Shown here: positions 47,592 through 58,589 of the stretch, in pieces | Layout of the letters: each line of letters starts with the position of its first letter | Position numbering within the stretch: the first letter of the stretch is position 1 | NCBI GenBank assembly: GCA_016808115.1 | Contig: JAEQBH010001151.1 | Location: forward strand, 310,001 to 374,000 | From: Tetrastigma voinierianum | Lineage: Eukaryota; Streptophyta; Magnoliopsida; Vitales; Vitaceae | Length of the DNA stretch: 64,000 bases | Direction: 5' to 3' | The notes under the pieces: model-generated | Databases searched by the model: none | What the model was told of the DNA's origin: nothing | The model's input: the letters and a program-made list of their open reading frames with translations, nothing else | Made by a program: the position numbers and the translations under genes

Positions 47592-49433
47592 TGTAAAACC
47601 AGAGAAAATTCAAATTTTCTGTAAAAGGATAATACGATAATTTCGGTAAAAATCCAAAATTTTTCTAGATCTCGGATGACGAAACGGACTTCACCGTTGT
47701 AATTATCTCGCAAAATCTATCTACCACGTCGAATTTCGCCAATTCGAGGCGGTCGAATTTCATATTTTAGACTTTTGGGTGTGGTCTTGTAGTAAAAGCG
47801 AGTTTAAAGAGACATGTGATGTGACAAAGTCACTACTTACATGTACTCATGTGACACACATGTTGCATGAGTAGAGAGGATGGGATGGATAGCTTTAGAT
47901 TAAGCCAAGTGTCAAAAATCAAAGAAAAGAAGACCCAAGATGGGAATTATAGAAAATGTTTAATGTGAATAAAATGAGGAAATAATTATCGCTTCTCCAT
48001 TTGAAAGCAAAACTTGGAAAGCGTGCGTAAAATTTGAAATTCAAGATTTTAGGAAGGTGGGCGCCTTCTCTTTAGATTTCCGGTCGTTTGAACCCGTCAG
48101 GTTCTCGGCGAACGCAAGAAGCAAAGTCGATCTGCGCGGAAGACTCTGGCGTGGACACCGATTTAGAGGAGTTCCGACAACTCTAAGAGGTAGGGATCTT
48201 TTCCTACTTGTGTTATTCTTTGGCTAAGAACCATTTTATGGATAGGGATTTGTTGAGGCCTGAAGGGCCGTGATATCGGTCTCAAAAGCTTTGAACCGAG
48301 TGGAGAAATCTCTAATTGTGTGGCTGTGAACAACGTCAACCCGAGGGTTCCACTGTTCACGTGAATAGTTACGTGATTTTTTGTGTGAATTTTTATGATG
48401 TTGAGTGATTCAAAATGATTGCTTGTGAAGTTTGTTAATTGGCCCATGTGAGCTAATTTTGGTGTTATTGATTGTGAAATTGAATAACATGGTTTATGTG
48501 TGGATTAGTATAACAGAGTATATACATGTTTTATATATTAGCATGAGTTGTTGGGATTAGCGTAATAGATTACATATACCTTTGAGGGCGCACAGAATAT
48601 TAAGAGTGAGTGCATGACATGAAAGAAAATAAAAAGGAAAAATGTTTGTGAAAGGAATTTTGACGGAAGATTTTTCGGAGAATTGTGTTGGGAGATTGTC
48701 CAACAATTCACATTGGAGGGGCCCATGAAGCCCATTTCGGAAGGTTATCCAAACGGTCGCCTCGGAGAATGGGTGATATATTCTTGAATCTCGGTAGTAA
48801 GTTTTTCGAGAACAAAGCTTTTGTTTTTAAAGCGTGATTTTATTGCATTTGGCTTAGGCATGTGTGAAGAGTCGGTGAGGACTCGAGACATGGAGTTTGG
48901 GCATGTGAACATTAAGTAAGATCATGTGTTGCCCAGGTGTGATTGTTTGCCATGACATGTGCACTTAGGTGAGGAAGTAACCCGTAGGGAAATTATCACT
49001 CGGGCCTTTCTCCTGTATCGAGGATCACTGGCTGGTGCGGGGAGTGTACGGGAGAGTGACGCTCACTAGAGGCCACGTTTAGAAGAAAGCCGGATTGTGG
49101 CTTTGGCATTTTCATTTTTGTGTAACATGTATTAAAATTGTAAATCTTAATATATGTTAGTAAAGAGTAATTTATTAACTCTTAAACTATTGTATATAGT
49201 TGATGTATTTTGTGAGTATTGATGCAGGGGCCTAAGTGGCAATTATTTTACTCGCATGTGGACCCTGTGTGGTCATTGTTAATTGTTGGGACAGGTTTTG
49301 TACCTTGGGTAGAGCTCCCCGTACAAAGGAGACTTTGCTCGATTTTCGTGAGTAGTGTCGGGTTACCCGATTTCCACGAGTATTCCACGGGTTGATGGGT
49401 TGTTAACGGACCCCCGGGTTTTGGGACGTCACA
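47592..49433 (+). mobile_element. 5' LTR of plus-strand chromovirus (type A)
   Basis: TGTAAAACCAGAG start; end CCCCCGGGTTTTGGGACGTCACA-type terminus at 49433; 1842 bp. It is followed two bases later by a good primer site, which fixes the end. It is the reference copy for type A LTRs in this window. Confidence 0.85.
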
Positions 49434-49436
49434 GCT

Positions 49437-49449
49437 TGGTATTAGAGCC
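49437..49449 (+). other. Primer binding site (initiator Met tRNA)
   Basis: TGGTATTAGAGCC, one change from the TGGTATCAGAGCC complement of initiator Met tRNA, used by chromoviruses. Confidence 0.85.
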
Positions 49450-49741
49450 TAGGTTTATAAATACCTAGAGCTTAGTGCTAATAAGTTCGGTATGCGATTA
49501 CCTAGGACTTGATGTGCACGAGTTAGATTATGCATTCCTTGTGCACTCTGATAATTGTTGTGTGATGTGTGATTGTGTGTTATGAATTGTGTGATTTGTG
49601 TGCTTAGTGAATAGCACATAGGAAAAAAAAAACGTTTGATGAGGAATTGTTTTGGGTTTTACAGTGTGTAAAACAAGAAAAAAAATATTTAAAATAAATA
49701 TTTTTTAGTTCCAGCTGGAAGAAATGAAAAAGAAAAAAAAG

Positions 49742-49743
<2 letters not shown>
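49450..49743 (+). other. Leader region, plus-strand chromovirus
   Basis: It follows the primer site with TTTATAAATACCTAGAGC and a GTGTGTGATTGTGTGTTATG run. No gag start was recognised. Confidence 0.5.

Positions 49744-49809
<66 letters not shown>
49744..49809. repeat. (AT)33 microsatellite
   Basis: A pure AT run of about 66 bp in the element leader. It generates the Ile-Tyr repeat in a minus-strand frame. Confidence 0.95.
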
Positions 49810-49813
<4 letters not shown>

Positions 49814-49879
49814 TAGTTTTTCAGTAGTTGGAATGAAGAAAAAAAAAGAGAAAAAAAAAAACAAAAACATTTTTCTTGC

Positions 49880-50345
49880 AGCTGGGTGGGCTATTGCCCA
49901 TTTCCCGACCTTGGTCCGCAATCTGATTGCATTATGTCGTGACAGTGGCGGTGTCGCCGAGCCACACCCTGTCTGTCGAAATTTCGGGCCGCGATCGGCG
50001 GGGGCTCGGCTGCGACACGGTAGAGAGGCCACGTGACATGGGCGGCCGCGCGTATGGGCGGCGGGCGCCGCATGAGGGGCATTTGCTGGGGGGGTTGTGT
50101 CGCGATACGAATGGGTATCGTGGAGGCGGCAGCGCTAGGTTGTATCGAGGCGGTGTGTCTGACGGGGGACACGACCCGAAGTTTATCACGATTACCGGTG
50201 TGCGCGATCCGGCGAGCCCGAGCTGCAACACGCGGCCGGGCCGGGCTGCGGCACGGCGCGATCTGCCTTGCTTGATGTGCCGCCTTGGTAGGCCAGAGGT
50301 GGGTGCGTGTGCGCTCCTTCCGATTTTGACTCGATTGCATTGTTG
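49880..50345. other. GC-rich island within chromovirus
   Basis: About 470 bp rich in GCGGC and GGGCC words is flanked by A- and T-rich runs at 49840-49865 and 50395-50470, in the position where gag should be. Overlapping frames of 80-149 codons exist on both strands (49891-50378), as expected for CpG-rich sequence with few stops. None shows a gag domain or other family I recognise. It could be a captured fragment or a highly altered gag start. Confidence 0.5.
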
Positions 50346-50559
50346 AGTCCTTTGTTCATGAACATTGTTCATGAGCACTGTTCATGAGGTTTTCAAAAAG
50401 AAAAAAAAAATATTAAAATAAAATAAATTAATTTTTTTAAAAAATGAAATAAAATAAAATAATTTGTTTTGTTGTATATGATTTAATATGTGAAATTATG
50501 GTCTTGCATTGCCTATGAATGCATGGACATAGTGTATAAAATTTTTCGGTATTTGAATA

Positions 50560-50945
50560 GTGTCTCAGATTTGTGTTTTGCCTTGGGAATCTTTGCATCA
50601 GGTTAGTTGAATTTAGGCTTAGAGGTTAAGGCCTTGGAGGAGCCCTTGTATGTGAGTTCTCCCCTAGGGATTAGGGCGAGGATAGGGATGATATGTAGTG
50701 GTTGCAAGTTAGAGATCCTGCAGGATTCTACTCCCTGGTGAACACAGGGTCTATGGACATGTTAGAGATTCGACATCATCACGGGGATGGATTAGGCCGA
50801 CTTATAAGGTCGATTATCGATTGTGGCGTAAGAGTTACCGCTACCGCGCGGGACGGTATTCGTGTTGTATTTCGGGGGACAAGCATGATATTTTACCCCC
50901 CCGGGCGGTGTACGAGTCCGGTGTCGGGGACAGTTGGCGAGGTTG
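50560..50945 (+). pseudogene. Chromovirus protease remnant
   Basis: Pieces correspond to the protease downstream of the active site: a short LVEFRLRG stretch, GALVCEFSP, then frame 50702-50950 with MDMLE, SIIDCGVRVTATARDG and VVFRG. The active-site Asp motif is not present; the sequence starts after it. Stops split the frame. Confidence 0.65.
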
Positions 50946-51870
50946 GCTGAGCCTTGCTTACCTAGAGGACGAGTGAGACCCAGGACTTAAATCTACCTCG
51001 AGTAGTCTATGAGTATGAGGATGTTTTTCCGGATGAGCTACCAAGATTACTTGCTCACTTGTAGGGTTGTAGACCGGTGTCGGGTTACACCGGTATTCCC
51101 CCATCTCTATGACTCGGCATAGGATGGCACGATTGAGTTAGAACTCGGAGGCCCGGCTACGGGAGCTCTTTGGATAAGGGCTTCATTCGCCAGGAGCACT
51201 TCACCGTGGGAGCTCCGAGTTATTTGCGAAGATAGAGGATGAACCCCTTCGAGTTATTGCACATTGATTACAGAGCAATTTAACGGGGGTTACGATCAAG
51301 AATCGGTACCCAGCTGCCGAGATTGATGACTTATTTGATCCAGTGAGAGGAGCGAGTCTACTCCAGATAGACCATGCTGGTTACCATCAACTAAGGGTTA
51401 GGGAGACAGATATCCCTAAGACAGCGTTTAGGAAGCGTTATGGGCACTTTAAGTTTATAGTGATGCCCTTTGGATTAACGAATGCGCCAGCAGCATTCAT
51501 GGACCTCATGCATAGGGTATTCCAACCCTATTTGGATCAGTTTGTCATAGTCTTCGTGGATGACATTTTGATCCTCTGGTCGGAAGTGGGAGCATGAGTA
51601 TCAGGCGAGTTGTTTGGTGTGAGGAGATCATCGACTATGCGCGAGTTGATAAGTGCGAGTTTTGGCTTATTGAGGTGATATTTTGGGACACGTGGTGTCG
51701 GCATCAAACGTCATCAGTTGACCCGAGAGAGGTGAGGCGTGATGAGTTAGGAGAGGCGGGGAGTCAATCTTTGAGATACGCGGGTTTCTTGGGATTATTT
51801 GGGTACTACGGAGGAGATTAAGTGGGGATTTTCTCCGATTAAGCGACACGTATTGAGATTGACCCGAGGA
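50946..51870 (+). pseudogene. Chromovirus reverse transcriptase
   Basis: Frame 51343-51597 (84 codons) is nearly intact: LLQIDHAGYHQLRVRETDI, PKTAFRKRYGHFKFIVMPFG, LTNAPAAFMDLMHRVF, DQFVIVFVDDILIL, with the FVDD catalytic box. The N-terminal part (51020-51340) and the thumb (51600-51870) are readable only with frame changes. The wording of the motifs is that of plant chromoviruses with initiator-Met primer sites (Tekay-like). Confidence 0.9.
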
Positions 51871-52345
51871 AGGAATCGGGATTTGATTGGGATGACCAAT
51901 GCGGAGGCATTCCGGGAGTTAGGAGGAGGCTCACTCTTTAGCCCTATCTTGATAGTCCGGACCCCGGGAGACGAGGGTACATAGGTGTATTGCCGGTGCC
52001 TCGGGGTCGGACTAGGATGTGTTTTGATGCAGTCAGGGAGGGTAGTAGCTTATGGTTCCCGTCAGTTGAAGAATCATGGCGAAATTACCCCACACGACAA
52101 CTGGAGTTAGCGGCCATAGTCGATCTTCGCCTTAAAGATTTGGGCGCCATTACTTATATGGTGAGGAGTTAGGGTGTACTCAGACCATAAAAGCGAAGTA
52201 TATTTTTCACGTAACGGGACCTCGATGAGGCAGCGGATGGATGGAGTTCACAGAGGATTATGACTTCACTTTGCATTACCATCTAGGTAAGGCAAATGTG
52301 GTGGGTGATGCACTCAGTCGGAAGTCACAGGGAGTACTGGCTAAT
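51871..52345 (+). pseudogene. Chromovirus RNase H
   Basis: Readable pieces: a D-A-V-R-E-G-S-S-L-W-F segment, YPTRQLELAAIVDLRL (52087-52130), then near 52220-52330 RRMDGVHRGL/EDYDFTLHYHL, GKANVVGDALSRKS. This is the C-terminal RNase H with the D-A-L-S-R motif. Frames shift several times. Confidence 0.8.
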
Positions 52346-53300
52346 ATAGCTTCAGGGAGTGGCGGATGCTCAAAGCGTGGGGCAGTTTAGGCTGATGTCT
52401 GAGTAGGCTCGGGGAATGCGTTGGGGGTTTAGTAGCTGCAGTCTTTGTTGAAGCCAGTGATCGGGTTCAAGGAGCAAGACGAGGAGATAGTGTCTGCATC
52501 GGGGACCAGTGCGATCAATCTACGAGGTGACGAGGGGAATTTGGGCAGTCACGCGAGATGGTAGTCTTCGGTATAGGGAAGAGTAGTGGTTTCCGGTTGT
52601 GGGTGTTGAGAGAGGATATTCTCCGGGGATTTTCACTTGCTCTCGATTTACCATGCATCAGCACGAGGTATTGCCAAGATCTTCGTCGTCAATATTCTTT
52701 GGAGCATAATGAAGAAGGGAACACGTGGGGACTTTGTTCGTGATGTCTCACGTGTCGGCGGGTGGGGCGAGCACCGGAGGTCGCGGGGCTACGCCGACCA
52801 TTGGAGGTGGATGAGTGGAAGTGGGCGATCCTGGTGGATTTGTGACCCACTTGCCCGCGGCCGCGGGGACATGATGCGGTATGGGTGATGGTGGACGGCT
52901 CACGAAATCGGCGCGATTTTCTAGGCCGTCTGGATGACCTTCACATTGGAGAGATTCTGCTGGTTGTGCATTTGAGAGATAGTCCAGCTACATGGAGTAC
53001 CAGTATCCATAGTGTCGGATAGAGACTCGAGGTTTACGACACACTTTTAGAAGAGTTTCGAGCTATGGACACCTGGTGATGAGTACATCTTTCCACCGCA
53101 TGAGACGGATGGTCGATCCAGGAGAGGACCATACGAGGTGTTAGAGGACATCTTTGCGAGCAAGCATCCTGGATCATAAGGAGTAATTTGGGAAGAGCAT
53201 TTTCCCGCTAATGGATTTATTTCTGAATAGTTATTAAGCGAGTCTACGGATAACTTTCCTTATGAGGCATTGTATGGGATGCCATGCAGATCATCGATAT
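52346..53300 (+). pseudogene. Chromovirus integrase
   Basis: The HHCC zinc-binding region is partly visible in frame 52637-52888 (IYHASARGIAKIF..ILWSIMKKGTRGDFVRDVSR). The core appears as VDEWKWAILVDL-like and HDAVWVMVDGS-like codons around 52800-52900. Near 53255-53290 YEALYGMPC is the late conserved block. Multiple frame changes and deletions. Confidence 0.75.
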
Positions 53301-53980
53301 GTTGGACCAAGGTGGGAAGAGCTACATCAGGTCACGATCTGGTCAGAGATTTCTCAGGAAGGTGAGCGTCACGACAAGCGTCTTCTCACTTCAGGCCGGT
53401 AGAAGAGCTATCTTCAATATGCGACATCGACCCTTAGAGTTCGAGGTTGGGGGATCACGTCTTCTTGAAGGTGATGCCTAAGAGAGGAGTGGTCAGGTTC
53501 GACAGCGCGGAAGCTATCGCCGAGGTTGTGGGCCCTTGAGATACTCGAGAGAGGTAAGCCTTTGTAGCGTACCGGTTGGCTTCTTGACATGTCGAGGTGT
53601 CACGAGGTATTTCACGTCTCCATGCTTGAAAGGTACCTCCCGGATCGACTCATGCCAATGGGATTAGGGAGAGATTGAGATTGACACAGATGGGACCTTC
53701 GAGGGACCAGTGTGCATTATAGATAGCCGGGATAAGGTTTTATGACGCCAAGACCGTGAAGGCTAGTCGAGGTACTATGGCGACCACGGTGGAGTGGAGG
53801 AGCCAACGATGGGAGCATGAGGACAGTCTTGGGCCACCTATCCCCTTGTTTAGGGATGAAGGTCACGTGGTTTGATCGTTTAATACTTAAATGACTGGTT
53901 TACATCGTATGGTGTAGTGCGTTGTGCATATGCATGTATGTGAGTTGTTGCGATAGTCTGAGAATTTCGAATGAAATTCC
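53301..53980 (+). pseudogene. Integrase C-terminus and chromodomain-like tail
   Basis: A HVSMLERYLPDRLMP-like stretch (53620-53655) ends the integrase. 53680-53860 then carries DGTFEGPVCIIDSR, VKASRGTMATTVEWRSQRWE-like codons and an R-D-x-L-G-H pattern, which fits a degraded chromodomain. This places the element among chromoviruses. Confidence 0.6.
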
Positions 53981-53984
53981 TTTT

Positions 53985-53995
53985 AGGAGGGAGAA
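53985..53995 (+). other. Polypurine tract, plus-strand chromovirus
   Basis: AGGAGGGAGAA directly before the LTR start TGTAAGACACGAG. Confidence 0.85.
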
Positions 53996-54954
53996 TGTAA
54001 GACACGAGAAGAATTCAGGTGACACAAAAAGGTAAAGCGGTAATTTCGATTAAAAATTGAAAATTTTCTAGATCTCGGATGGCTGAAAGCGGACTTCATA
54101 GTTGGAGATAGATCATAAAATCTAGCTACCACGTCGAATTTCGTCGAATTAGAAGACAATCGAATTTCACGTTTTTTAGAGCCTGCCCAGAGATTGTCGG
54201 GGTGCAGGTATGACGACTGTGAAAGACATGTGATGTGAAAAAAGTCACCTAATACATGTATCCATGTGACACATGTTGCAGGATTAGTGAGAGGATGGAA
54301 ATGAATGACTTAGATTAAGCCAAGTGTCAAAAAGACCCTTTAAGTCAAATAGTTAAATGAAGGACACAATGGGAATTATGGAAAATATTAAATGAATAAA
54401 GCAAAAAGAAGACTTCATCTTCTCCAAAGTGGCAAAAAACGTGCAGTGAGTGGGAGATCCAGTTTTTAGAGAGAGAAAGAGTGGCTTCTCTTTAGATTTC
54501 CCAGCTTTCGAACCGTCGGTTCTCGGCTTGAACAAGAAGCGAATTGTTCTGCGTGAAGCCCGCGTTTCGGTGTAGGGAGTGTATAGGAGGGCGATGCTCC
54601 CACTAGAGGCACGTTTTGAAGAAAGCAGTTGGCTTTGGTATTCACTTTGTATAACATGTATTAAAACTCTAACTTTTGATATATGTTTGGTTAAGAGTAA
54701 TGTAATAACTCTTGAACTATTGTTATATAGTTGGTTGGATATATTTTGTGAGTATTGATGCATGGGCCTAATTGGCCATTTTTACTCGGACGTGGACCCG
54801 GTGTGGTCGTTGTAAAATGTTGGGACATGTTGTATTTTGGGTAGATCTCCTCGTACAAAGGAGACTCTGGCTCAGGTTTTGTGAGTGGTGTGTCGGGTTG
54901 CACCGGCGTCGAGGCGTATCACTGCAGTTGACCAGTTGTCGACGAAGCACTGAA
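53996..54954 (+). mobile_element. 3' LTR of plus-strand chromovirus (internally deleted)
   Basis: It aligns with the 5' LTR from its start to about 54550 (equivalent to 48130), then jumps to the equivalent of about 49030, so roughly 0.9 kb is missing. It then runs GTATTAAAACTCTAA...CTCGTACAAAGGAGACTC and stops at about 54954 before the CACA end. The next base starts an inverted LTR fragment. Confidence 0.75.
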
Positions 54955-55539
54955 ATAAGTGTATCGCAGCGTGAAACAAGCTTTGCCTCTTAGCTCAAGT
55001 CGAGAAGCCAGGAGTCTCAGATGTAGGAATTCTAGAGAGAAGGTAGAGCTTCTCTCTCTCAAAATCCCTATCTTTTCTCTCTCCTGTTCACGGTTTGCTC
55101 TCCTCCCCAAACTGGTTGGTCAAGCATGGGTCGAAGGGAGGTGTCTTTCTCTTGCCACGTGTCAACCCTCTTATTGACTATGGGATTTCCTTATCCACTT
55201 ATCCCTCTATTTTGGGATTTCCATCCAATTAGGAGATGTGACATGTCCATGTGGGCCCCACTTGGCTCTCCCTGTTTGACTAATTCTTCACTTGACATGT
55301 GGCATACTGTGAGCCACTCACATCATGCCAAGTGTCTAGAGCTACGCCGTTCTTATCGAAAAAGCGTGAAATTCCGGTATCTCGGGTCGACAAAGTCAGT
55401 GATAGTAGCTAGATTTAGTGGGGGCGATTCCAACGGTGAAGTTCGTTTCGTCATCCGAGATCTAGAAAAATTCCAGCTTTTGATTGAAATTACCATTTTA
55501 CCATTTTTCAGAAAATTAGTATTTTCTCGGGGTTTCACA
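54955..55539 (-). mobile_element. Inverted type B LTR fragment
   Basis: On the minus strand it starts TGTGAAACCCCGAG at 55539 and carries the full type B block (GACACTTGGCATGATGTGAG, CCACATGTCAAGTGAAG, TTAGTCAAACAGGGAGAG) plus the CTTCTCTCTAGA inverted pair. It ends at 54955, joined tail-to-tail with the 3' LTR of the plus-strand element. Confidence 0.75.
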
Positions 55540-56100
55540 AATCCATCCGGGTAATCTTGCGATTTTCGAAAAATCAAGGGATGTAAGGTATATGGTAGCG
55601 ATACTACCAAAATCATACCATTCACGTATTTCTTCAGGATTAGATCCTTGTAAGAAATAAATCCTTGGATAAATCCCAGATTTATCAATAATCATATGTT
55701 TGGTATCAATTAACCCATATAATCGTTCCATAGTTTCTCCATGTAATCTCAAAAGTTCCGTTCATGGGACATTATTGGATTTTCAAAAATAGTTTTGGTT
55801 CTAGATGTTTGAGGACGTAGAGAAACGTTTTGGGATGATCACCTTTTTCAAAAGAATAATCTTTTTCAGAATCTTCTTTTTTTAAATCATCTTTTATACT
55901 CATATTTGATAAATCTATTTCATCTTTCAAATAAGTAGTAAGAACCATTTCGTAGTTAGTAAAATCTTTCACATCTTTCCAAATCGCTAATAAATCTTTT
56001 TACGTTTAGTTTTACTTTTTCTACGGCATTTTCAGTTTCAACTAGTCGATCTAGACAATCAGAAAGAATGATTATTTGGTCAAAAATCTTTCACATTTCT
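55540..56100 (-). pseudogene. Caulimovirid polyprotein C-terminal extension
   Basis: Downstream of RNase H on the minus strand, the frames 55772-55972 (acidic, KDDLKKEDSEKDYS) and 55516-55752 carry about 180 further codons. They include HGETMERLYGLIDTKHMII, PRIYFLQGSNPEEIREWYDF and IATIYLTSLDFSKIARLPGW. Caulimovirid polyproteins usually stop soon after RNase H, so this extension is unusual. I do not recognise the domain. Its frame is lost at 55539, where the LTR begins. Confidence 0.55.
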
Positions 56101-56500
56101 GAAAGATATTATTATTGCCATTGATCTTTGGTTTTTCGCCGTCTCACGGTTGAAATACGCAGCAACATTTTTTGTGAGAGCGAGGTGTTCAATATCAAAT
56201 ATATATTTAGAGCAATAAGTTTGCCATCTAATTAGACACTTATATTCTGGTTTAGAAGGTAGGTTATTTTTTATAAATGCTTTATCCTGAGTATTATCAG
56301 TCCTTAACAAAAATCTTTTGGGTAACAAAAAATATGAAAATTTCTGTATTCCTTTTATAACAGCTAAGAATTACTTTTCATTAATATGATATCTTTCTTC
56401 AGTGGGTGTAAAAGTTCTGAAATTATACCACATAATTCTTGGGAATGAATCATTTTTTTTTAGGTCGTTTTGAAATGCTAACTGCCCATGTCTTTGTTAG
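56101..56500 (-). pseudogene. Caulimovirid RNase H
   Basis: Frame 56080-56328 reads PKRFLLRTDNTQDKAFI, YKCLIRWQTYCSKYIF, DIEHLALTKNVAAYFNRE. These are the TDN and W...F-x-I-E-H...N-V-A-A blocks of pararetroviral RNase H, with the final catalytic Asp replaced (A-A-Y rather than A-D). Upstream in another frame are F-R-T-F-T-P-T-E-E-R-Y and F-S-Y-F-L-L blocks. It removes pregenomic RNA during replication; broken here. Confidence 0.75.
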
Positions 56501-57010
56501 AAAGAGGTAGTTTCAAGAATCAAATTGTCATTATCTAATGGAAGTTTTAGTTTTGGTAAATTAGTGCATTGAGATTTTATAAATCTTATATGTTCTTCGT
56601 GTTCTTTAGTGAACTCAAATTTATGTTTTTCCTTGGATACATTTTCACAAGGGTTTCTAAGATGTTCAGGTTTTTTAATAAATCCTTGACATAGTTTAAT
56701 ATTCTTAAAATGCTTTGGTGCTTTCGATCTACAATTTTTTCTGGAAAATCTTTAATTTTTTTCACAAAACCATGATTATGTAACTCTATTCTTTTGAATA
56801 GAGTGTAATCCTAAAAAATCAATTTTGTTACTCCTATAATGGATTTATTTTTGAAAGACCAATACCATGAATTTGACATAAATTTATGAAAATCTATTAA
56901 ATGATCTAAATATTTATTAGAAGTTAAGGCGAAATCATGGGATATGCTATATTCAGCATTATGTCGATGACGGAACAAATCATATGGGTAGAACCAAATC
57001 GATCGTGAAA
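56501..57010 (-). pseudogene. Caulimovirid reverse transcriptase (palm/thumb)
   Basis: Frame 56811-57077 contains YLDHLIDFHKFMSNSWYW, KSIIGVTKLIFLGLH: the region just after the catalytic box through the F-L-G motif. The box itself is degraded. The next frames carry the thumb (FCEKN, stop; KHKFEFTKEHEEHIRFIK near 56590-56650). RT N-terminus and fingers are absent; homology ends near 57000. Lies in opposite orientation to the movement-protein relic at 27131. Confidence 0.7.
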
Positions 57011-57296
57011 CAGGATTGAGAAGTGCGAAGTTATCCGAGCTCAGCAAGTAGGAAGGTCGAGTGTGACCCCAGCTCAACCACCTCAGGCATCAAGATGGAT
57101 TGGATCATATGCCCGAGTAAACAGACCGCCTTGAGCATCGGAGAGAAAATAAGCGACGCATGCGTTTAAAGCCCACATCGTCAAGCGTTACGACGCAGTT
57201 AACGTATAATAGTTAATTTAAAAATTAATAAGTAACGTAAAGACGTTGAGGGCCACTCATAAATGTCCATCTTATAAATGTTCACCATGTATCCCC
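57011..57296. other. Unassigned spacer
   Basis: Sequence between the caulimovirid RT remnant and an LTR end. No motif recognised on either strand. Confidence 0.4.
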
Positions 57297-57480
57297 TATG
57301 ACGCCCCAATTCCTAGGGGTCCCATTGATAACCCGTCAACCTGCAGAAACCTGTGGATATCGGGTGTCCTAATATCACACTCATTTGTCTCATATATTGA
57401 GAACTATTCCTACATATTTAATTCACAAATATACAAAAACATATGATTGACTATTTAATCAACAGACATTTACAATCCTT
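57297..57480 (-). mobile_element. Chromovirus LTR end fragment
   Basis: TATGACGCCCCAATTCC...GGGGTC, then AACCCGTCAACCTGCAGAAACC, matches the start of 25082 and the reverse of 49340-49433. Similarity fades after about 57480. Confidence 0.65.
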
Positions 57481-58589
57481 TTATGCTAAAAAAAGGTATA
57501 CTTGTTTTACTTCTGCTTGAATATAATACAAGGCAAAAACAAAACAAAACAAAGTCGTATCCGGCTCTCATCCCATATGCGGTGTGGACCATTGCAGATC
57601 CACAGTAGGCGTGACTACGACTTTAAATGGGAAGGAAAAAATGGATTGATTTTCGAATTTTAGAAATCTAGTCATCGAGGAGGGCGATTTCTTTGGGTAG
57701 CCACTTTTTTTGTTGTTATTTTATAAAGGGGAAAACAGTAAGAACAAAAAACTGATGACTCAGGTATGGAAAAAAGCGGTCTGCGAAAACTAGATTCTGC
57801 GGGTTCGGGATTCCGGATTACATATCGGAAGGTACCTGTGAGGTAGCACCTCTAGGCCGGAACCGGTCTCTACTAGTGAATTGGGTATGTGGAGCATATG
57901 GGTCACGAATCAGACCAGTCTCTTAGGCTAAACATACAGCTTAGATTGGAATGACCCTAATTGGTATCTAGCATGCTTAAAAACGCTCAAAATAAGGCAA
58001 ATGGCGCGTACACGGTCTGGCCTGCTACATCAAAGGTTAGCCAACAAACATAGCAACCATGCATGACACCCAAACACAAAGCATCCGTATAAAATTCATT
58101 ACCCAACATTAAAGCATACTGTGTGGTCCCTAGCAGCTACATGGGAGTCGATCAAAAAAGCTGAAATGCATCACAAATGTCGAATCCAAACACCATGTAC
58201 GCATATGAATACAAATACCTGCTGACTAAGCATGTACCGAGGTCCCTAGCCATGTATAGCGAGGAATAGATGGGGCAAATATTACATTATACATCATGCA
58301 TTTTAAAACCAAATCTTTTGGATCCTATACCAAAAGAAAGGAAGCGGTGAAAAGAGGAGGTAAGTGGTTTGCTTACTTTAAGCACACATTCACTTTAAAT
58401 CCCACAAACTAAACCATACATACCAATCCCACATGGCCCACTACCTCACTTTGTTCAACTGAAACTGAACTCAGACCCCTAAGGCATCCTACGGAGTTTC
58501 TGAGATGTTGGCAAAACACGCCATGATAGATTAGGATTGAAACATGCTAAAATAATAGGGCTGCCCGTATTTGTCTTACTATGGGGTTG
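57481..58589. other. Non-coding, probable LTR-type sequence
   Basis: No coding motif. A GGAAGGTACC..GAGGTAGCACCTC segment near 57828-57855 and many CATGCA words are typical of LTRs. It could be an insertion carrying the tandem array that follows, or part of a long LTR. Confidence 0.4.

Noticed and set aside
49604..50378. Overlapping frames of 139-149 codons on both strands
   Set aside because: They come from the AT microsatellite and a CpG-rich block with few stops; no family pattern in any frame.
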